This document shows positions 1 to 9,175 of a DNA stretch of 36,411 bases, piece after piece (positions within the stretch are counted from its first letter, which is position 1; the number at the start of each line of letters is the position of its first letter). The position numbers and the translations under genes are program-made. Source of the stretch: a bacterium (GTDB lineage: Bacteria > UBP15 > UBA6099 > JAJRTR01); the NCBI GenBank assembly GCA_024278215.1, contig JAJRTR010000194.1, positions 1 through 36,411 of the forward strand, given 5' to 3'. Below the pieces are notes generated by a model, which saw nothing but the letters and a program-made list of their open reading frames with translations, was not told the origin of the DNA and did no database searches.

Positions 1-168
1 ATTATATTCGATGCGAGGTCGAACGAATTTTTTCATAAGCAAGTCGAAGGTGTAAAGTCCTCACAGACGTAACTCTTATAGCACGTTGAGGACGAGCGTG
101 TGACGCGACAACGCAGCTATTGACAATTGCAGCCGAGCGCAGACGAATCAGAATCTTGCAATTGGCTC
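1..168 (+). repeat. Structured repeat element, copy 1 (5' end cut by window edge)
   Basis: This stretch aligns nearly end to end with 11933-12108 at roughly 70% identity by eye. Shared blocks are GCGAGGTCGAACGAA, GTCG-N2-GGTG-N-AAA-N-TCC, ACGTTGAGGA, GCAGCTAT, GACAATTGCAGCCGA and the 3' end TTGCAATTGGCTC (156-168). Visible pairings are TTCG/CGAA near the left edge, GTCG with CGAC, TCCTCA with TGAGGA, and CAATTGCA with TGCAATTG at the 3' end. The 5' terminal inverted repeat seen in copy 2 falls outside the window. It ends 45 nt before the rhomboid ATG. It may be a structured leader RNA or a miniature non-autonomous mobile element; I know no named family that matches. Confidence 0.7.
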
Positions 169-213
169 AAAAGATTAACATTTCTTGGATCAGCAAACAG
201 GAATAAAGCAGGC

Positions 214-1026
214 ATGGATTCATATTATTACAGACAGGTAAGATTCGGCCCGGGCAGCATCTCGCCCGCGGTCAGGTACCTCATAATTGCAAATGTCGCG
301 GTTTTCCTCGTGCAGAGTATTCTATGGCGCTTTTTCAACACAGGCGCGTTCGATCTGTACTTTGGCATGCGTCCCGATCTTTTCGTCAAGCATTTTTATC
401 TATGGCAGCCTTTTACCTACATGTTTCTTCACGGCGGCCTCTTTCACATTCTCTTCAACATGCTGTTCCTGTGGATGTTCGGCACAGAAGTCGAGCAACG
501 GATGGGAACACGTGACTTTACGATATTTTATATCTTTTGCGGTGTTGGGGCGGGACTGCTGACATGTGTTTTCTGGAACAACTGGAATGTCACGACAATT
601 GGCGCTTCCGGTGCCATATACGGTGTATTCGTCGCATTCGGTCTCATGTTCCCCAACAGGATGATATTACTTTTTTTCATGATCCCTATCAGGGCGTATT
701 ACCTGATGGCAGGACTTGTCGCGATGCAACTATATGGACTGATATTTTCGCCGGGCGGCAGTGTCTCTTATGTTGCTCACGTCGGCGGCGCGGCGCTCGG
801 CTATCTTTTCCTGCGCTACCAGTCGACTATCACTGCTATGATCGACGATTATATTGATAAACACGAAGAACAGAAGGAATACATCCTCAGACAGGAGAAG
901 GTTAACGAGCAGAAGAAAACAGACGAAATACTCGATAAAATAAACCACGAAGGCATGCACAAACTCACACGGGCCGAAAGAAAATTCCTGAGGGACAGAA
1001 GCAGAAGGAAAAGAAGAAAAATGTAG
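214..1026 (+). CDS. Rhomboid-family intramembrane serine protease
   Basis: A 270-residue polytopic membrane protein expected to cleave transmembrane substrates within the inner membrane. The rhomboid signature is complete: HxxxN at H78/N82 in 'FHILFN', the catalytic serine in GASG (S132), and the catalytic histidine in 'AHVGG' (H189), with about six hydrophobic segments between residues 20 and 202. A charged cytosolic tail follows, ending in a very basic stretch; its 'ILDKI..EG...LT..ERKFL' pattern is familiar from the C-termini of other bacterial rhomboids. I chose ATG 214, preceded by an AGGA motif. An upstream in-frame TTG at 127 lies inside the repeat element and would add 29 non-conserved residues. 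It is a single gene, convergent with the acyl-CoA synthetase. Substrates cannot be predicted. Confidence 0.93.
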   Translation: MDSYYYRQVRFGPGSISPAVRYLIIANVAVFLVQSILWRFFNTGAFDLYFGMRPDLFVKHFYLWQPFTYMFLHGGLFHILFNMLFLWMFGTEVEQRMGTRDFTIFYIFCGVGAGLLTCVFWNNWNVTTIGASGAIYGVFVAFGLMFPNRMILLFFMIPIRAYYLMAGLVAMQLYGLIFSPGGSVSYVAHVGGAALGYLFLRYQSTITAMIDDYIDKHEEQKEYILRQEKVNEQKKTDEILDKINHEGMHKLTRAERKFLRDRSRRKRRKM

Positions 1027-1100
1027 CCCGCGTATTTCACAAATGCAGATAAAAAACGGAAGAAAGCCCATAATACAAGGCCCGGAAAGTGAAATTTATG

Positions 1101-1113
1101 GAGCCAATTGCAA
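1101..1113 (-). repeat. Isolated 13-bp end of the structured repeat
   Basis: GAGCCAATTGCAA here is the exact reverse complement of the 3' terminus TTGCAATTGGCTC shared by both long copies (156-168 and 12096-12108). No further similarity extends inwards. It could be a truncated remnant or a chance match. The rest of the 110-bp gap between the rhomboid and synthetase genes shows no clear terminator. Confidence 0.35.
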
Positions 1114-1136
1114 TAACTTTGTTTTGATAAATGCTG

Positions 1137-2660
1137 TTATTCAGAGGTCCAGGTCGGTTCCTCGACAAGTTTTTTCTTCTGTATTTTTCCGGTCGGGGTC
1201 TTAGGCATCTCTTTTATGAACGCCACAGATTTCGGACATTTATACTTCGCCATTTTTTCAAGGCAGAAGTTCAGAATCTCTTCTTCCGTTGCAGACTTTC
1301 CTTCTTTAAGCACTATATAAGCTTTAACTTCCTCGCCGTAGAAATCGTCGGGTACGCCAACAACCGCCGCCTCGGCAACTGCATCAATCTGATAGATAAA
1401 CTCTTCTATTTCCTTTGGATAGATGTTTTCACCGCCGCGTATGATCATCTCCTTGATCCGCCCGGAGATAAAGAAATAGCCGTCATCATCGACATAGCCC
1501 ATGTCGCCTGTATGCAGCCAGCCGTCTCTGATCGCTGCTTCGGTGGCCTCGGGATTGTTGTAGTAGCCTTTCATGACGTTCGGGCCTTTTATTACAATTT
1601 CGCCGCGTTCGCCGTTCGGCAACTCATTACCGTCATGATCCACTATCTTCATCTGCTGTCCCGGGAAAGGTAGTCCGATGCTGCCGACTTTTCGGGTACC
1701 ATCCAGCGGATTGACCGAACTGGCGCAGGTTCCTTCGCTCAGGCCGTATCCCTCGAGTATGCTTGCGTTGAATGCTTTCTCGAAATTGTTGAACACTTCG
1801 ACAGGCATCGGAGCCGCCCCGCAGACACAGAAGCGCAGACTGCTAAGATCATAGCCTTCAGTACCGGGCGTATTCAGCAGCATGGCATATATCGTCGGCA
1901 CGGCGCTGAACGCGGTTGGTTTGTATTTATCGACCGTCTCGAAAAATCTCGATGCGCTGAACCTGTTGACGAGCACCATGGCGGCGCCGACAACAAGCGG
2001 TCCCAGCACTGTCACAACCTGGCCGTTCACATGGAACAGAGGCAGGATGCACATGAAGCGATCATCTTCCGTCATCTTCGTCTGCCGTCCCATCATTGTC
2101 GCGTCCCATATATAATTCTTGTGGGTCAGCACCGCACCTTTCGGCTTGCCCGTCGTACCCGAAGTGTAGATAATCGCTGCTGTGTCGTCTTCAGACACAT
2201 CGACATCCGGTTTTTCCATCTGTGAATATGCGATCAATTTATCAAATGAATGCTCATTACCTTCTTCTTCTCCTCCGACCACTATTATCTGCTCGAGCTT
2301 TCCGAGTCTGTCACGAATCTTGCGTACATTCGGCACGAGCCTGGATTCGACAACAATTATTTTCGCTTCGGAATTGTTAATAATGTATTCGAGTTCATCG
2401 CTTCTAAGTGCCGGGTTTATCGGGCACGTTACAATGCCGGCCCGCGAGTTGCCGAAAAACACATAAATAAACTCTGGAATATTCGTCATCAGCAGGCAAA
2501 CATTATCACCTTTATTCAGTCCGAGGTTCAGTAACTCATTCGCAACACGGCTGGCAATTTCGTCCATCTCCTTGTATGTTTTACTTATGCCTTCATAATA
2601 CATGAATACTTTATCTGGATTCTCTAATGCTTTTTCGGACAGAACTTTGCCTATTGTCAT
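1137..2660 (-). CDS. AMP-dependent acyl-CoA synthetase (fatty/carboxylic acid-CoA ligase)
   Basis: A 507-residue ANL-superfamily enzyme that activates a carboxylic acid to an acyl-adenylate and then a CoA thioester. Core motifs are all present: the phosphate loop TSGTTGKPKG (166-175), YGLSEG (305-310), the ATP-ribose aspartate in HTGD (383-386), the A8 hinge region SGRIKEMIIRGGENIYP (399-415), and the catalytic lysine K492 in PTGKIQKKK. Length and motif spacing fit medium/long-chain acyl-CoA synthetases; the acid cannot be read from sequence. ATG 2660 is preceded by a good AGAGGTGA ribosome site. It is divergent from the beta-barrel gene, and the palindrome at 2757-2781 lies between them. The acyl-CoA dehydrogenase about 8 kb away could act in the same beta-oxidation-like pathway (inference). 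Confidence 0.93.
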   Translation of the reverse strand: MTIGKVLSEKALENPDKVFMYYEGISKTYKEMDEIASRVANELLNLGLNKGDNVCLLMTNIPEFIYVFFGNSRAGIVTCPINPALRSDELEYIINNSEAKIIVVESRLVPNVRKIRDRLGKLEQIIVVGGEEEGNEHSFDKLIAYSQMEKPDVDVSEDDTAAIIYTSGTTGKPKGAVLTHKNYIWDATMMGRQTKMTEDDRFMCILPLFHVNGQVVTVLGPLVVGAAMVLVNRFSASRFFETVDKYKPTAFSAVPTIYAMLLNTPGTEGYDLSSLRFCVCGAAPMPVEVFNNFEKAFNASILEGYGLSEGTCASSVNPLDGTRKVGSIGLPFPGQQMKIVDHDGNELPNGERGEIVIKGPNVMKGYYNNPEATEAAIRDGWLHTGDMGYVDDDGYFFISGRIKEMIIRGGENIYPKEIEEFIYQIDAVAEAAVVGVPDDFYGEEVKAYIVLKEGKSATEEEILNFCLEKMAKYKCPKSVAFIKEMPKTPTGKIQKKKLVEEPTWTSE

Positions 2661-2756
2661 AACTCACCTCTTCATGTAGTGGATATTCCTGCATTAATAT
2701 ATCATACAGACTGTCGGTGGGAAAAGAGAAAAACACAAAATACGATAAAAAGCATA

Positions 2757-2781
2757 TCTGGACATTTAATGATTGTCCGGA
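2757..2781. promoter_or_regulatory. Operator-like inverted repeat between divergent genes
   Basis: TCTGGACA, nine bases, then TGTCCGGA: 8-bp arms with one mismatch. It sits 97 bp upstream of the synthetase start and 79 bp upstream of the beta-barrel start in a 199-bp divergent intergenic region. There is no T-tract, so a dimeric regulator site is more likely than a terminator. The regulator is unknown. I found no convincing sigma-70 promoter pair on either strand here. Confidence 0.4.
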
Positions 2782-2859
2782 AGTTGATCAAATCATTTGT
2801 CATTTCAACATTGTCTGAACTAAAATATCTTTATACATTCACGTTCAGTTCAGAATGAC

Positions 2860-4059
2860 ATGGCGCAACAGAATACTGGTAAATCAGAATATGCGGAATC
2901 TTCAAAAGTGATAAGACTTAAATATTTAACACTGATTTTTTCTTTCCTTATTATCAGTTTCACCGTACACACGCGCGCTGCCGAGAGACCGAATTGCGAA
3001 AGTGAAGCAAAGTTCACACTGAACTACGAACACAACTCCAACCTCTATATGACTTCGTCCGACCCGGAGATTGATTCCGCCTACAAGTACAATTTTAAGT
3101 TTGATCATGACTGCACGATGACATCCGGCGCGACAATAAAGTTTGATGTCGAACGCGAGGAAAAGGACTTTTTCCGGAATACTGAAGAAAATTTTGAAAA
3201 TTTCGATCTTGGTGTCGAGTACACTCATCCGTGGCGCGATGAAAGCTGGTTCAGGCTTTCTTTCGACAGGGAGGTCGACGAAACCAGTGATGCGGCCTAT
3301 GTGGAAATGGAGGGAGACACAAACGAATACGAAGCTCGAATGGGTATGACATTCAGTCCGAAAACATCAGGTGAAATCTATTTCGGTCGTAAGCACAGCA
3401 GCTACGAGATTTATAATTCCTCCGATGCCGACGAAGATAATTTCGGCGCGAAATATACTTATGATCTGGGTGGCTTCTCGTATGTTGAAGTTGCTTTTGA
3501 GAAAACGAATACCGACTATCCCAATTCCCATCTATACGACACGGAAACTTTTCTCGAAACCTCTGAATACAGGACTGATGAAAAAAGCACTTTTTCAGTC
3601 ACTGTCGCGAAAACCATCAGCCTCTACCCTCTTAAATATCTTTACATAACAGCAGAAAGTTCCGACAACGATTCCACAAGTAACACATATTACGTATGGT
3701 ATGATCCTTTAACCTATGACGAACTGTATTTTTTTCGCAAAGGCTACGACAACTACTCGAATTTCAACTGGTCCATCTACTACATACAAGATATGTCGGA
3801 CAGGACATCGCTGTCTTTATATTATCTGAATGATCGCACAGATTACGATAATTTCCTGATTACCTATGACGATTTTTTTATCATGCCCAGTGTGCCTGTT
3901 ACGATATCTATGGACATCTACTACGCCGCTTTGAGCTACAAACTTCGCGAAAACACGACTCTCGAACTCTCCGGTACACGCACAAAAAACAGCTCGAACT
4001 ACTCGCTCATGTCATATAAGCAGAATCTGTATGACCTGAGCATTTCGTATGAATTCTGA
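2860..4059 (+). CDS. Putative outer-membrane beta-barrel protein
   Basis: A 399-residue protein with a hydrophobic segment at about residues 20-39 ending in 'HTRA-AERP', a plausible signal peptidase I site. The mature part has alternating polar/aromatic strands, short turns rich in D, N and S, and ends in '...LSISYEF'. A terminal phenylalanine is the classical C-terminal signal of BAM-inserted barrels. Acidic residues dominate the first half. No specific family is recognised; a capillary-biogenesis/porin-like outer-membrane barrel is the best general description. ATG 2860 lacks a clear ribosome site; an in-frame GTG at 2908, with a GGAA motif upstream, would give a more typical signal peptide and may be the true start. 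It stands alone between a divergent and a convergent neighbour. Confidence 0.75.
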   Translation: MAQQNTGKSEYAESSKVIRLKYLTLIFSFLIISFTVHTRAAERPNCESEAKFTLNYEHNSNLYMTSSDPEIDSAYKYNFKFDHDCTMTSGATIKFDVEREEKDFFRNTEENFENFDLGVEYTHPWRDESWFRLSFDREVDETSDAAYVEMEGDTNEYEARMGMTFSPKTSGEIYFGRKHSSYEIYNSSDADEDNFGAKYTYDLGGFSYVEVAFEKTNTDYPNSHLYDTETFLETSEYRTDEKSTFSVTVAKTISLYPLKYLYITAESSDNDSTSNTYYVWYDPLTYDELYFFRKGYDNYSNFNWSIYYIQDMSDRTSLSLYYLNDRTDYDNFLITYDDFFIMPSVPVTISMDIYYAALSYKLRENTTLELSGTRTKNSSNYSLMSYKQNLYDLSISYEF

Positions 4060-4141
4060 TTTAATGCGTTATTCGATGCCGGCGCCCCGTGAATAGTTAC
4101 TGTTGTTTGAAATTATCTCCAAAACAAAGCAGTTGCAAATT

Positions 4142-4804
4142 TCAGATATGTTTAACGTAGCAGATATTATAGAAATCTTTGTCGGTAATATGGCTGAAAA
4201 AGGAATGTGTGACGCGAGTAGTGGAATACCGCTGGAACCCAAGTTTTTCATAGAAAGGCAGCGCCTGTGTATGGAAACTCGATGTGCCGAGATGCACACC
4301 GTGGATTCCTTTGTCGCGCAGGTAATCAAGATAATTATTTATCAGGAGCGCGCCGACACCGAATCTGCGAAAACTTCTGAAAAGATCAATGTGCAGATGT
4401 GCGGGGTAGACATCGAGAGGAGCACTGTTGCTTTCGCCCCTCAGACTCATTTCCAGTGCTCTCATAATGTTTATTCGCACACCCGGCCCGATGTTGTAAT
4501 GCCCACCGATGACTCTCTTCAGGATATTCGGTTTGATCTTCTTACGGGTTATTTCGTCGCATTTCTTCGTATCGACACAGCCGAGCAGATAGCCTGCCGC
4601 CTCGCCGTCTACAAGCGGAATGAAAGCGGACTCCGGCTCATAATCGGTGTAATATACAGTCAGGAAATCTGCGAAAAGCGCACGGTCCTCGAAGTATATT
4701 TCCGCACTGCCGCCTCCGTAGCCTGTTTCATATACGCAATTTCGCACAATAGCCCTGTACTCATCACTGTAGGGTATAATCTCTATCTTTTTTCTCGCAG
4801 TCAT
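4142..4804 (-). CDS. GNAT-family N-acetyltransferase
   Basis: A 220-residue protein with GNAT features: acceptor-side strands in the first 80 residues, the acetyl-CoA pyrophosphate-binding motif A 'FRRFGVGALL' (145-154; R/Q-x-x-G-x-G form), and the closing 'ALPFYEKLGF' motif (181-190). An insertion between residues 85 and 125 makes it longer than a minimal GNAT domain (about 150 residues). It is expected to transfer an acetyl group from acetyl-CoA to an amine in the cytosol; the acceptor is unknown. The start is ATG 4804 with a GGAG motif upstream. It is convergent with the beta-barrel gene, and the insertion sequence begins about 130 bp upstream of its start, so its native promoter region may be shortened. 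Confidence 0.87.
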   Translation of the reverse strand: MTARKKIEIIPYSDEYRAIVRNCVYETGYGGGSAEIYFEDRALFADFLTVYYTDYEPESAFIPLVDGEAAGYLLGCVDTKKCDEITRKKIKPNILKRVIGGHYNIGPGVRINIMRALEMSLRGESNSAPLDVYPAHLHIDLFRSFRRFGVGALLINNYLDYLRDKGIHGVHLGTSSFHTQALPFYEKLGFQRYSTTRVTHSFFSHITDKDFYNICYVKHI

Positions 4805-4932
4805 AACTTCATTTCTCCGGTTCTACAAATAACTCCCTGGAGCCGCTTGCACTTTCGGAGCGGGGCAGAGTTGATGTGTTTTTGCGACAACTGTTTGTGC
4901 GGACACCGGTTGAGACGAGGTGCCGGTGACAG

Positions 4933-6902
4933 ATAAACCAGAGTTTTCAATTTCACTGTAGCGATGGTGAAATATCCCCGTAATTGAATGGATCAATAGA
5001 GGGGTTTGTGTAAGTAAATTTGCTTTTGCATTTTGTCGAGTTCGAAGAGTTTCCATAGATTATCCTGTACTGTGCTGCGATGTGTGATTTCTCTGGCGGC
5101 GTTGTCGGGGCCGCAGATCATTACTACTTCTTTGAGATCAGCAAGTTCCTGTTTCAGAACCGGGGCGCTCATCTGGAGACCGGCCCGCTCGCATTTCATG
5201 AGCATGACGCGCAGTAGAACGAGGGACATGACGCAGCAGAATCCGAATGCGCGAATTTTTGTGTCGGTCCAGTGGCGGATGGACCGGAAGCGGATAAGTT
5301 CGGGATTTTCGAGAAGCTTTAAGTCCTGTTCTATTTTGTCTTTCTGCCGGTACTGCCCGATGCCTCATCCTTCATCTGCCGTGGTTCTGTTGGTGAACAG
5401 CAGGTTTTTCCCGAATCGTTTTTTATTCTCTGCCCATGCTTCGTGATTTTCCTCGAAGACTGATTTCCCATTCTTAATCTCTGTGACGCGCAGGTATTTG
5501 CCGTAGCAACTGCTTTCAAGGATGCTCAGGACGCCGCGCGGAACTCTTTTGGGGACGCGCTTGTAGCCGTCGATTTTTTCACGCACTGCCAGTTTGAGTT
5601 TTTCCACGGATGTGTTAAGTGTGCGCTCCTGCCGGCGCGCAGGGCCGGGTTGCATGTCATTACCAGCAGGCATTTTATGCCTGACACTTTGCAGCAAAGG
5701 CTGAGGTGGCGTGTTTCTTTCCAGCAACCGGGATATTGCTCATGGTCGATGTCCAGCAGGTCGGGATAATGAGACGGCGCGAGGGAGCCGATCCAGTCTA
5801 TGCGATCTTGCATTGCTTTGAAATTGTCGCGGCTGTTGTTGCCTTTGTCGAGGATGAGGACGAGATCGGCGATTCTGGGGAAACTGTTGTTTATCTGATC
5901 GATGAGTTCATCGACAAGGTGAGAAAACGTGGGGGAATCATGACTGTTTCCCCGGTAGATACGGTGAAAAAAGGGGATGCCCCATTGCTTGTCGGCGCAG
6001 AGTGCGAGGCCCACCTGGCGGAGATGATGCCGACTGTCCTTGCTGTGACCAGTAGCCGCGAGCGCCGAAGGAGTCGCCGCCTCGATGTAAGTGAAGAAGT
6101 AGGTTGTGTCGTAGAGCACGGCTTCGGGCTCTATATCGAAACGCTCGACAAGGATTTGCCCAAGCTCGTCTTCCATATCGCGCAAGACGGCATCGTCCAG
6201 CCCCGCGAGCAATTCCCCGGACGCCTTTTTGTCCTTTTCTCTGCGCCGCCGAAGTTCCTTCCCGCAGATGACATCGTCAATAGCATACCAGAAGGATTTT
6301 CTGTTAAGCTTCTTTGGAGAAAAACCTATCAGGTCCGCCAGCACAGTCTTTGCAGACCAATCGCCCATTTGCTCCTTGCTGGTGGCCTGAGCGGGTCTGT
6401 TGATGATGGAAAGCATAAAATAGTTCCAACGCTCGATGCCGAACCGTTTCCCGGGGATATGCTTCCTGAGTATTTCGATCAGACCGGTATCCAGAGCAGT
6501 CTGATGCAGCGGCGCAACGAAACCGAAATCGCGATGAGACGCCCCAAGAGGTTCGCGGGACCGGAGAACCCTCTGCCTGATATGTTCTGCTGATCCGAGA
6601 TATTCAGAACGAGTGCGAACCCTGCTTTTGCCGCTGCCGAGTTTCTTGCCGAAGTCAGAAGAATCTATTTTTTCGCGCCAGGTTTTCTGGTAGTAATAAT
6701 AATATTTGCCATTTATAACCTTCTTAACAATATTTCCGGACACGTGAGCCTCAAATTTCAGACATAACCTTATAATAGCATAATTAAATCAATATGCAAA
6801 GTATATTTATTGTATTATACATACACTACACTACAAGACAAAAAAGCAAAATCCATGCGGTTATTCAATTTTGAAAAATGAAACTGAAAAGTCCGGTTAT
6901 AT
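4933..6902 (-). mobile_element. Degenerate IS1634-like insertion sequence
   Basis: An element of about 1.97 kb around a broken DDE transposase. Imperfect terminal inverted repeats can be seen: ATAAACCAGAGTTTTCA... at 4933-4954, and the complement of GAAACTGAAAAGTCCGG... at 6880-6902, matching at about 18 of 22 positions with one gap. No clear target-site duplication was found, so the outer edges could be off by a few bases. Size and transposase type suit the IS1634 family of the IS4 superfamily. The region 6744-6879 inside the right end is AT-rich and non-coding. Confidence 0.6.
4993..6743 (-). pseudogene. IS1634-family transposase, disrupted by a frameshift and a stop codon
   Basis: The N-terminal 350 or so residues are intact in one frame and include the DDE catalytic aspartates D212 ('LYDTTYF') and D299 ('LILDKGNNS'). 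Near 5630-5645, after 'MTCNPALRA', the reading must shift to a second frame that continues 'RRQERTLNTSVEKL...'. That frame is then cut by an in-frame TGA at 5365-5367, after 'TTADEG', and continues as 'GIGQYRQKDKIEQDLKLL' to 4993. The stretch after the TGA holds the Y-x2-K-x3-E signature with the third catalytic residue, so no single product carries the full catalytic triad. The element cannot move by its own enzyme unless the lesions are sequencing errors. A 295-residue open frame on the opposite strand is a shadow. Confidence 0.85.
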
Positions 6903-6920
6903 ACAAAAATGTCAACTGTA

Positions 6921-6939
6921 CTGGAAAATATATTTCCAG
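6921..6939. promoter_or_regulatory. Perfect hairpin/palindrome upstream of tex
   Basis: CTGGAAA-ATATA-TTTCCAG: a 7-bp perfect stem with a 5-nt loop, just outside the right end of the insertion sequence and 73 bp before the tex start. It has no T-tract, so it is an operator candidate rather than a terminator. A possible tex promoter follows, with an extended -10-like TGTGTAAAAT at about 6968-6977 and only weak -35 candidates. The ribosome site is an AAAGGAAAG motif about 10 nt before ATG 7013. Confidence 0.35.
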
Positions 6940-7012
6940 CTCCCCTTGTTGTCCACATGTTTTTTTTGTGTAAAATACACTACCTGTCACATGGGAAAGG
7001 AAAGCCGATTCG

Positions 7013-9172
7013 ATGGAAATAAAACATATAGAAATAATCTCCAATGAGCTTAACGTAGAAATGAAACAGGTGGAGAACACTGCCCGGCTGCTTGAAGGCG
7101 GCGCAACCATCCCTTTCATTTCAAGATACAGGAAAGAGGCAACCGGCTCACTCGACGAGGTACGGATTACGGAAATACGCGACCACCTCGAGAAACTGGC
7201 CGAACTCGACGCGCGCCGCAATGCAATACTGAAATCTTTGACGCAACGCGACATGCTGACGCCTGAACTCGAACATACTGTTGCGACGGCTCCGACACTC
7301 ACCGAACTCGAGGACGTCTACCTGCCCTACCGGCCAAAGCGTCGAACGCGGGCGGCTGTCGCAAAAGAAAAGGGGCTCGAACCTCTGGCCGATATAATTC
7401 TCGTCCAGGAAAATACCGACATAATTTCTGAAGCTGAAAAGTTCATAAATGAAGAAAAGGAGGTCCGCAGTACGGACGACGCGCTCGCGGGCGCCCGCGA
7501 CATCATCGCCGAACGTGTCAACGAAGATCAGTCGGCGCGCGAAAGGATACGACGTCTTTTTCACATAAAATCGCAGATCACTTCGCGTGTCGTGACAGGC
7601 GCCGAAGAAGAGGCCGCGAAGTACCGCGACTATTTCCAGTGGAGCGAACCCGCGTCGAACGCGCCTTCCCACAGGGTGCTCGCAATGTTCAGGGGCGAGA
7701 AGGAAGCGCTGCTCATCGTACATGTCGCACCGCCGGAGGAGGAGGCGCTAGACATACTCGAATCTATGTTCATAAAATCCGGCAACCCGGCAGGCGAACA
7801 GGTCGCGGCTGCCGTAAGGGACGGATATAAAAGACTGCTCGCGCCTTCGCTGGAAACTGAATTCCGCAAAGAGCTTAAGCAGAAAGCGGACGCGAAAGCA
7901 ATCAGTGTTTTCGCAGACAACCTGCGCGAACTGCTGCTGATGCCGCCGCTGGGTGAAAAGCGAGTACTGGCTATCGACCCCGGCTTCCGCACAGGCTGCA
8001 AAGTTGTTTGCCTCGACTCGCAGGGGAAGCTCCTCCACAACGACATTATATTCCCGACTCAATCGCAGAGAATGAAACAGGAAGCGGACACCAAACTTCG
8101 CAAACTTATAGAAGAATACGACATCGAAGCAATAGCCGTCGGCAACGGCACGGCAGGACGCGAAACTGAAGAATTCATTCGTAAAATGGGCCTCCCCGGC
8201 TCGATCCCCATCGTAATGGTTAATGAGAGCGGCGCGTCGATCTACTCGGCATCGGAAGCAGCACGCGAAGAATTCCCCGATCACGACCTCACCGTTCGAG
8301 GCGCTGTATCGATAGGCCGCCGTATGATGGACCCGCTTGCGGAACTCGTCAAGATCGACCCGAAATCAATCGGCGTCGGGCAGTACCAGCACGACGTGGA
8401 TCAGAAAGCCCTCAAACGCAGCCTCGACGATGTTGTCATGAGCGCAGTGAACGCAGTAGGTGTCGAGGTCAACACAGCGAGCGTACAACTACTGTCCTAT
8501 GTATCCGGGCTCGGCCCGCAACTTGCAGGAAACATCGTGGCTTTCCGCGACGAAAACGGCGCGTTCGACAGCCGCGCCTCACTCAAGAAAGTGCCGCGCC
8601 TCGGCCCGAAAGCATTCGAGCAGGCGGCAGGTTTCCTGCGCATCAGGGGCGCGGCCAACCCGCTCGATTCAAGTGCTGTCCACCCCGAAAGCTACCACAT
8701 TGTGAAAGCTATGGCGAAAGACAACCGTTGCACTGTCGCCGATCTTATGAAGGATGAAATCCTGCGAAAGAAAATCGACCTGCGGAAATATATTGATGAA
8801 AAAGCAGGACTTCCCACGCTCGAAGATATCGTGCGGGAACTGTCGAAACCGGGACGCGACCCGCGCAGCAGGTTCGAAGCCTTCAGCTTTGCCGAAGGTG
8901 TGAGCGAAATGAAAGACCTCACGCCCGGAATGAAGCTGCCGGGCATCGTCACGAATGTAACAGCGTTCGGCGCGTTCGTCGATGTGGGAGTCCACCAGGA
9001 CGGACTCGTTCACATAAGCCAACTTGCAGACCGCTTCGTAAGGAACGCGTCTGATATTGTAAAAGTGGGAATGAAAGTGGAAGTCACAGTAGTCGATGTA
9101 GACATATCGCGCAAGCGAATAGCGCTTTCGATGAAAAAGAATCCGGAGATCGGGCCTCACAGGAAGAAATAG
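7013..9172 (+). CDS. tex: Tex-family transcription accessory / RNA-binding protein
   Basis: A 719-residue protein with the full Tex layout: an N-terminal helical region opening with the family-typical 'GATIPFISRYRKEATGSLDE' (about residues 30-49); a YqgF/RNase H-like domain from about 319 ('VLAIDPGFRTGCK'); helix-hairpin-helix segments at about 495-555 ('SYVSGLGPQLAGNIV', 'VPRLGPKAFEQAAGFLRI'); and a C-terminal S1 RNA-binding domain from about 640 ('GIVTNVTAFGAFVDVG', 'GLVHISQL', 'KRIALSMK'). Tex is the bacterial relative of Spt6 and is thought to act on nucleic acid around transcription. Length is slightly below the usual 730-780. It is a single gene, convergent with the cyclase gene with a 35-bp gap. 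Confidence 0.96.
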   Translation: MEIKHIEIISNELNVEMKQVENTARLLEGGATIPFISRYRKEATGSLDEVRITEIRDHLEKLAELDARRNAILKSLTQRDMLTPELEHTVATAPTLTELEDVYLPYRPKRRTRAAVAKEKGLEPLADIILVQENTDIISEAEKFINEEKEVRSTDDALAGARDIIAERVNEDQSARERIRRLFHIKSQITSRVVTGAEEEAAKYRDYFQWSEPASNAPSHRVLAMFRGEKEALLIVHVAPPEEEALDILESMFIKSGNPAGEQVAAAVRDGYKRLLAPSLETEFRKELKQKADAKAISVFADNLRELLLMPPLGEKRVLAIDPGFRTGCKVVCLDSQGKLLHNDIIFPTQSQRMKQEADTKLRKLIEEYDIEAIAVGNGTAGRETEEFIRKMGLPGSIPIVMVNESGASIYSASEAAREEFPDHDLTVRGAVSIGRRMMDPLAELVKIDPKSIGVGQYQHDVDQKALKRSLDDVVMSAVNAVGVEVNTASVQLLSYVSGLGPQLAGNIVAFRDENGAFDSRASLKKVPRLGPKAFEQAAGFLRIRGAANPLDSSAVHPESYHIVKAMAKDNRCTVADLMKDEILRKKIDLRKYIDEKAGLPTLEDIVRELSKPGRDPRSRFEAFSFAEGVSEMKDLTPGMKLPGIVTNVTAFGAFVDVGVHQDGLVHISQLADRFVRNASDIVKVGMKVEVTVVDVDISRKRIALSMKKNPEIGPHRKK

Positions 9173-9175
9173 GAA

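Noticed and set aside
1-168. Resemblance of GTCG-N2-GGTG-N-AAA-N-TCC to parts of group II intron or HNH-associated RNAs
   Set aside because: The element is far too short, has no associated reverse transcriptase or nuclease gene, and the match is a short motif only.
1131-1673. 180-codon plus-strand frame opposite the acyl-CoA synthetase
   Set aside because: Shadow of the conserved C-terminal domain of the synthetase.
4904-4928. CACCGG...CCGGTG stem-loop left of the insertion sequence
   Set aside because: Six-bp arms with a 13-base loop and no T-tract; too weak to call a terminator or operator.
5365-5367. TGA in the transposase as selenocysteine or programmed readthrough
   Set aside because: No SECIS-like hairpin seen directly after it, and a separate frameshift already disrupts the gene; decay is simpler.
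5706-6593. 295-codon open frame on the plus strand opposite the transposase
   Set aside because: It mirrors the transposase frame, which carries clear catalytic motifs; the plus-strand product resembles nothing.
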